Positions 38,583 through 41,918 of a stretch of DNA of 41,918 bases are shown here, one piece after another. The DNA comes from Acidimicrobiales bacterium. GTDB taxonomy: Bacteria > Actinomycetota > Acidimicrobiia > Acidimicrobiales > Aldehydirespiratoraceae. The notes under the pieces are model-generated. The model did no database searches, had not been told where the DNA came from, and was given only the letters and a program-made list of their open reading frames with translations. The stretch spans positions 1-41,918 of the forward strand of contig JAJCXX010000051.1 of assembly GCA_029263195.1 (NCBI GenBank). Direction: 5' to 3'. How positions within the stretch are numbered: the first letter of the stretch is position 1; every line of letters starts with the position of its first letter. Position numbers and translations under genes: made by a program.

Positions 38583-39832
38583 GGACGACTCCCCGAGGTG
38601 AGCGGGAGCCGGGCGGCCACCCGGAACCCACCGCCGTCGCAACGCCCTACCTCAAGGTCGCCCTTGAGCATCGCGGCCCGTTCGCTCATTCCGATGATCC
38701 CCTGGCTGCGATGCCCCACAGCCGCCCAGTGGTGATGGGTGTCGGGGCCGCCATGGTCGCGAATCTCGAGATCGAGTTCGGATGCCGAGAAGTTGACGTT
38801 GACCTCGGCGCGGGTTGGCCCGGCGTGTTTGAGCGTGTTCGTAAGCGCTTCCTGGATGATCCGAAATGCCGACTGATCAACTGCTGTTGATAGCCCGACC
38901 GGATCACCGACGACCGTGATGTCCACCTCAAGCCCCAGATCGCGAAACTCCTCCACCAACGCCTTGAGATTGGCAAGACTCGGCTGGAGTAGACCACTCG
39001 ACTCGGCCTCGTCGGATCGCAACAATCCGAGAAGTTGATCCATCTCGGCCATAGCGCTCCGGCCGACATCACCCGCCGATGCCAGAGCGTCTCGCGCCCG
39101 ATCCGGACGCTTCCCCACCAACCCCTCCGCTGCGCCGATGTGAAGGGTCATCACACTGATCGAATGACCGACCGCGTCATGCAGCTCGCGTGCGATCCTG
39201 GTTCGCTCCGCCTGCACCGCCCGTTCCGCGAGAGCTTCGCGGCTGCGTTCGAGGGCTACCGCGTACTGATGTCGACTTCGGATGCTCCGTCCCAAGAACC
39301 AGGCGGCACCCATGTAGACGAAGTCGATGGGCCAGTCGAACCAACCGATATCAAGTCCGGCCGCTTGGGCTCTGACCTTGATGAAGATGGCGAAGGCCTG
39401 GGCCAGAACAAACGCAGCCCAAGAGGCTCGCGGCCCACAACAGCGAGCAACGGTGTACGTCGCAATGATCAGCCCGAATCCGTACGAGCCCGGCCGATAC
39501 AGGAGGAGGGTGACCGCCACAGCGTCGAGGAGTATCACCGCGAAGACGGTACGCGGGAACGTTCTCCGCAGTCCCAGCGGCAGGACCAACAAGGCGATGA
39601 GCACGTAGCCGATCGCGTCGGCTGAACGGATCGGGCCATCAGGTGGAAGGTCCTGACTCGCCAGGTCCTTCAGGAGGGTTGCAGCGAGTACCACAGCGAG
39701 CACCGTGTCCTGAACGACCGGAGATATCGACCGCACCCATTGGGGTAGAAGCCGATGACTATGAGCCTGTTCGAATTCCACCTCTGATGACTCCACGAGT
39801 CCGAAACTACCCCCCTTGCCTAGGGCTGTCAT
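38579..39832 (-). CDS. DesK/NarX-type sensor histidine kinase
   Basis: 417 residues from the ATG at 39832 (GAGGGG just upstream); a GTG at 39835 is equally possible. The N-terminal half has about five membrane helices with short loops (from VVQDTVLAVVLAATLL to FVYMGAAWFLG), so the stimulus is probably sensed in the membrane. A HisKA_3 domain follows with phospho-accepting H218 (ARELHDAVGHS), then HATPase_c with FRIIQEALTNTLKHA and GIIGMSERAAML. Paired with the adjacent NarL regulator. Confidence 0.92.
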   Translation of the reverse strand: MTALGKGGSFGLVESSEVEFEQAHSHRLLPQWVRSISPVVQDTVLAVVLAATLLKDLASQDLPPDGPIRSADAIGYVLIALLVLPLGLRRTFPRTVFAVILLDAVAVTLLLYRPGSYGFGLIIATYTVARCCGPRASWAAFVLAQAFAIFIKVRAQAAGLDIGWFDWPIDFVYMGAAWFLGRSIRSRHQYAVALERSREALAERAVQAERTRIARELHDAVGHSISVMTLHIGAAEGLVGKRPDRARDALASAGDVGRSAMAEMDQLLGLLRSDEAESSGLLQPSLANLKALVEEFRDLGLEVDITVVGDPVGLSTAVDQSAFRIIQEALTNTLKHAGPTRAEVNVNFSASELDLEIRDHGGPDTHHHWAAVGHRSQGIIGMSERAAMLKGDLEVGRCDGGGFRVAARLPLTSGSRP

Positions 39833-39835
39833 CAC

Positions 39836-40050
39836 CCCTCAGACCAACTTGGAGCAACAAGCAGTGATCCCTGAGGGGGACTGCAGTCATCCTGACGTGG
39901 CAGTCGCTCCCCGCCGAGGACTGCGCTGGATACCTCGCATCGGTGAACCGGATGACCCATGGGGCCCACTCGGAATGTCCCTCAGGATGTTTCGCCCCAC
40001 ATAGCTCGCGCGGTTCGATCTGGGCCACGAAAACATCACAGGAGACCCAG
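39836..40050. promoter_or_regulatory. Divergent regulatory region with ATCCTGAGGG-like sites
   Basis: ATCCCTGAGGG (39867-39877), ATCCTGAC (39889-39896) and, on the other strand, ATCCTGAGGGA (39978-39988) recur between the kinase gene and the exporter operon. These are candidate sites for the NarL-type regulator. CATAGCT near 40000 could be part of a -10 for the rightward operon. Confidence 0.4.
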
Positions 40051-40455
40051 ATGGCAGCCACACATCACGAACCAACGGCAAGGCAGAATCCCGACACTGG
40101 AGTGACGCGACCGCCTTGGATCCAGTGGGTGCTGGGACTGGTCACCTTCGGCATCTACGCCGCCTTCCAGCACTATCGGGTCAACCGTGAGCTCCGGGAC
40201 TTCGGGGTCGACGTAGATCCGGCGAAGGCCTTGCTCGCGTTCTTCCCCGGTGGCCTGGTACTAGTCCCCTATCTCGTCACCAACTACCGCACCGGCGAGC
40301 GAATCGCGGTCGTTCAGGAGACGGTCGGACTCACTGCGACCTCGAAACCGGAGATCTCCGCGCTCGCTTCCCTCGTAGCTCTACTGCAAGTTCCGTACCA
40401 GCAGGCCGAACTCAACCGGGCCTGGGCCGCTGAAGCTGAAGGCCTGTCCACATGA
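40051..40455 (+). CDS. Small membrane protein, DUF4234-type
   Basis: 134 residues. The ATG at 40051 has AGGAGA upstream, a strong site. The motif WIQWVLGLVTFGIYAAFQHY followed by VNRELRDFG is the DUF4234 pattern; a second hydrophobic segment is AKALLAFFPGGLVLVPYLV. The C-terminal helix (QAELNRAWAAEAE) is cytoplasmic or coiled. It overlaps the exporter start as ATGA, so it is probably an accessory of that transporter. Function unknown. Confidence 0.8.
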   Translation: MAATHHEPTARQNPDTGVTRPPWIQWVLGLVTFGIYAAFQHYRVNRELRDFGVDVDPAKALLAFFPGGLVLVPYLVTNYRTGERIAVVQETVGLTATSKPEISALASLVALLQVPYQQAELNRAWAAEAEGLST

Positions 40456-41918
40456 CCACCTCTCAAACCCCCACGCCACCCGCCCCCGAAAATCATGAGA
40501 AAGAACCCGCTATGACATCACAGACATCATCCGGAAACGACGCCAACTCACCCGACGGCAAGCCACCACCCAACGGTGAACGACGGGGAAACCCGATATT
40601 CGAGTTCGTGGGGCGACACATCAAGCCGATTGCGGTGGCGAGCATCGTCCTGGCCGTTGCGTTGGGAGTCTCGGGCTTCGTAGTTCGGGTCCTCGACAAG
40701 TTCGAAAATGGTCCCGACCAGCCTGCTTTCGACCCGGGCGGCGAGATCTACGATCTCCAGGACCGGGCCGATGACCTCTTCGACCCGGCTACAGAGGTTC
40801 TGACCTCGCTCTTCTTCGTTGAAGCCGAGGATCCGGTGAACGGCGATGTTCTTACACGGGACGCCCTGCTCGAGTTCGTCACCAACGCCGAGGCGGTGGA
40901 AGCAGACCCGGAGTCACAGGAGCACCTGACGTCCACGTTCGACAACGAGCTCGGCGTCTCGGTCGACGGCGTGTACTCGATCGCGCACGCGGTCGATGAG
41001 ACCCTGCCGGGAGGGCTGGTGGCCGCGGACGACGCGGCCGTGAAGCTGGAGCTCGCCAAGATCCTGGACGAATCGAGCGACCAGTCCTCGTTGCAATCCA
41101 CCCTTTCGCAACTCACCACGTCGACGGTTGAAGAGGTGAACGGCGAGATGATCACCGTCTGGCGATCGCCGGCGTTCCAGGCTCAGTTGGCCTATCTGAG
41201 AGAGTCGTTCGAGATCGACAAGCCCGACTCGAAGTTGGATGACTTCGTCGAGTACCAGTACGCGGTCGAGGGCGAGGAATGGATGCGCGACGTCCAGGAC
41301 ACGCTTCGCGGTGACCAGGACCACGTCCAGGTGTTGGGTCTGGCCATCGACGGCATCCTCACCGAGGAGGAACAGAGCAATGCGGCCATGCCCTTCATCA
41401 TGGGCGCCATCGTGTTGATCGTCCTGCTGGTCGGCGCACTGGTCCGGTCCTACTGGGCATCGGCCATCGTGGCCGTAGGCCTGAGCCTCACCTTCCTCTC
41501 CTACTTCGGTATCACGGTGTTCATCGGTGTGAAGGAGAGCATCCTGATCACCTTCATCATCCCCATTGCGGTACTCAGCTTCGGCGTGGACTTCTTCATC
41601 CACGGTTTCGGCCGCTGTCGGGAGGAACAGGCCGGTGGGCAGGTTCCCAAACGGGCCTACCCGCTGGGCATGACCGCCGTCTCCGGTGCGATTCTGTTGG
41701 CCGTTTCGACATCCGCAGCTGCGTTCTTGTCGAACGCGTCCTCCCAGGTCGAGGCGATACGCCACTTCGGGATCGCGGCCGCTATCGGCCTGACTCTCGC
41801 GTATCTCTTCCTCGGCGTCATGGCGCCGAGGGTGGTACTCGGAATCGAGGACAGCCTGGGCCCGGCACCCCGGTTCCGTGGGCCGCGCCTCGGGGCCAAG
41901 CTCGGCTTCCTCGTGATG
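40452..41918 (+). CDS. MMPL/RND-superfamily exporter (3' truncated by window)
   Basis: The frame is open from the ATG at 40452 to the last base (489 codons) and has no stop, so the gene continues outside. An alternative ATG lies at 40512. A Pro/Asn-rich cytoplasmic N-terminus precedes TM1 (PIAVASIVLAVALGVSGFVV), then a ~230-residue extracytoplasmic domain, then several helices including VLSFGVDFFIHGFGR with the TM4 Asp of RND/MMPL proton-driven pumps. The family exports lipids, drugs or siderophores. Coupled to the DUF4234 gene and divergent from a DesK/NarL-type system, so expression is probably induced by membrane stress or the exported compound. Confidence 0.88.
   Translation, partial: MTTSQTPTPPAPENHEKEPAMTSQTSSGNDANSPDGKPPPNGERRGNPIFEFVGRHIKPIAVASIVLAVALGVSGFVVRVLDKFENGPDQPAFDPGGEIYDLQDRADDLFDPATEVLTSLFFVEAEDPVNGDVLTRDALLEFVTNAEAVEADPESQEHLTSTFDNELGVSVDGVYSIAHAVDETLPGGLVAADDAAVKLELAKILDESSDQSSLQSTLSQLTTSTVEEVNGEMITVWRSPAFQAQLAYLRESFEIDKPDSKLDDFVEYQYAVEGEEWMRDVQDTLRGDQDHVQVLGLAIDGILTEEEQSNAAMPFIMGAIVLIVLLVGALVRSYWASAIVAVGLSLTFLSYFGITVFIGVKESILITFIIPIAVLSFGVDFFIHGFGRCREEQAGGQVPKRAYPLGMTAVSGAILLAVSTSAAAFLSNASSQVEAIRHFGIAAAIGLTLAYLFLGVMAPRVVLGIEDSLGPAPRFRGPRLGAKLGFLVM

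Noticed and set aside
1..41918. CRISPR array, prophage, IS element, tRNA or rRNA
   Set aside because: No spaced direct repeats, no transposase, integrase or phage structural gene, and no cloverleaf or rRNA stretch was recognised on either strand.

Overview
The window reads as chromosomal DNA of a high-GC actinobacterium, most likely from the class Acidimicrobiia. The reasons are GC-rich codon use, a WS/DGAT acyltransferase, a mycothiol-dependent maleylpyruvate isomerase-family protein, an F420/LLM-type oxidoreductase, FG-GAP and Thr-stalk lipoproteins, and many starts that look leaderless (TANNNT, about 6 nt, then the start codon). No 16S gene or tRNA is present, so the class assignment is an inference. 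I see no prophage, IS element, CRISPR array or RNA gene. Genes are tightly packed, with many ATGA or TTGA stop/start overlaps.

Layout. 1-3.3 kb (+): the 3' end of a pyruvate:ferredoxin oxidoreductase, a dihydroorotate-dehydrogenase-like flavoprotein, and a di-iron metallo-beta-lactamase-fold/GGDEF sensor, all overlapping by 4 nt. 3.3-7.4 kb (-): an ILVBL/acetolactate-synthase-like TPP enzyme, an SDR dehydrogenase, and a membrane-anchored FG-GAP protein that appears frameshifted near its 3' end. 7.5-12 kb (+): a lipid operon (WS/DGAT, serine hydrolase, FATP-type acyl-CoA synthetase). 12-13.3 kb (+): three small, apparently leaderless genes (thioredoxin-like, GNAT, zinc ribbon). 13.3-16.8 kb: PPK2 (-), a universal stress protein (+), and a close relative of trimethylamine dehydrogenase (+) that keeps the covalent-flavin Cys30 but lacks the substrate-bowl Tyr60. 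16.8-19.3 kb: two exported proteins (-), a small hypothetical gene (+), and a perfect 26-bp hairpin.

19.3-25.9 kb: an LLM oxidoreductase and an OafA-type acyltransferase with an SGNH domain (+). Facing them is a two-gene operon (-) of a minimal Pol-beta-type nucleotidyltransferase overlapping a 303-residue GyrA/ParC-like protein. The latter keeps the catalytic Arg-Tyr pair but lacks the HPHGD segment, the coiled-coil gate and the beta-pinwheel. This operon is the most novel-looking item in the window. A WD40-like lipoprotein and a methyltransferase follow (-). 25.9-30 kb (-): a DUF4173-type membrane protein downstream of an OmpR-type regulator and its HAMP kinase, then a mycothiol-type DinB-fold protein.

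30.3-37.8 kb (+): a probable catabolic cluster of HyuA, HyuB, a ketopantoate-reductase-like dehydrogenase, a ligase close to plant/yeast oxalyl-CoA synthetase (AAE3/Pcs60), and a fumarylacetoacetase-fold hydrolase. The substrate is unknown. 37.9-41.9 kb: a NarL/DesK-type two-component system (-) diverges from a DUF4234 protein and an MMPL/RND exporter (+) that runs off the window. Repeated ATCCTGAGGG-like sites in the divergent spacer suggest that the two-component system controls the exporter.
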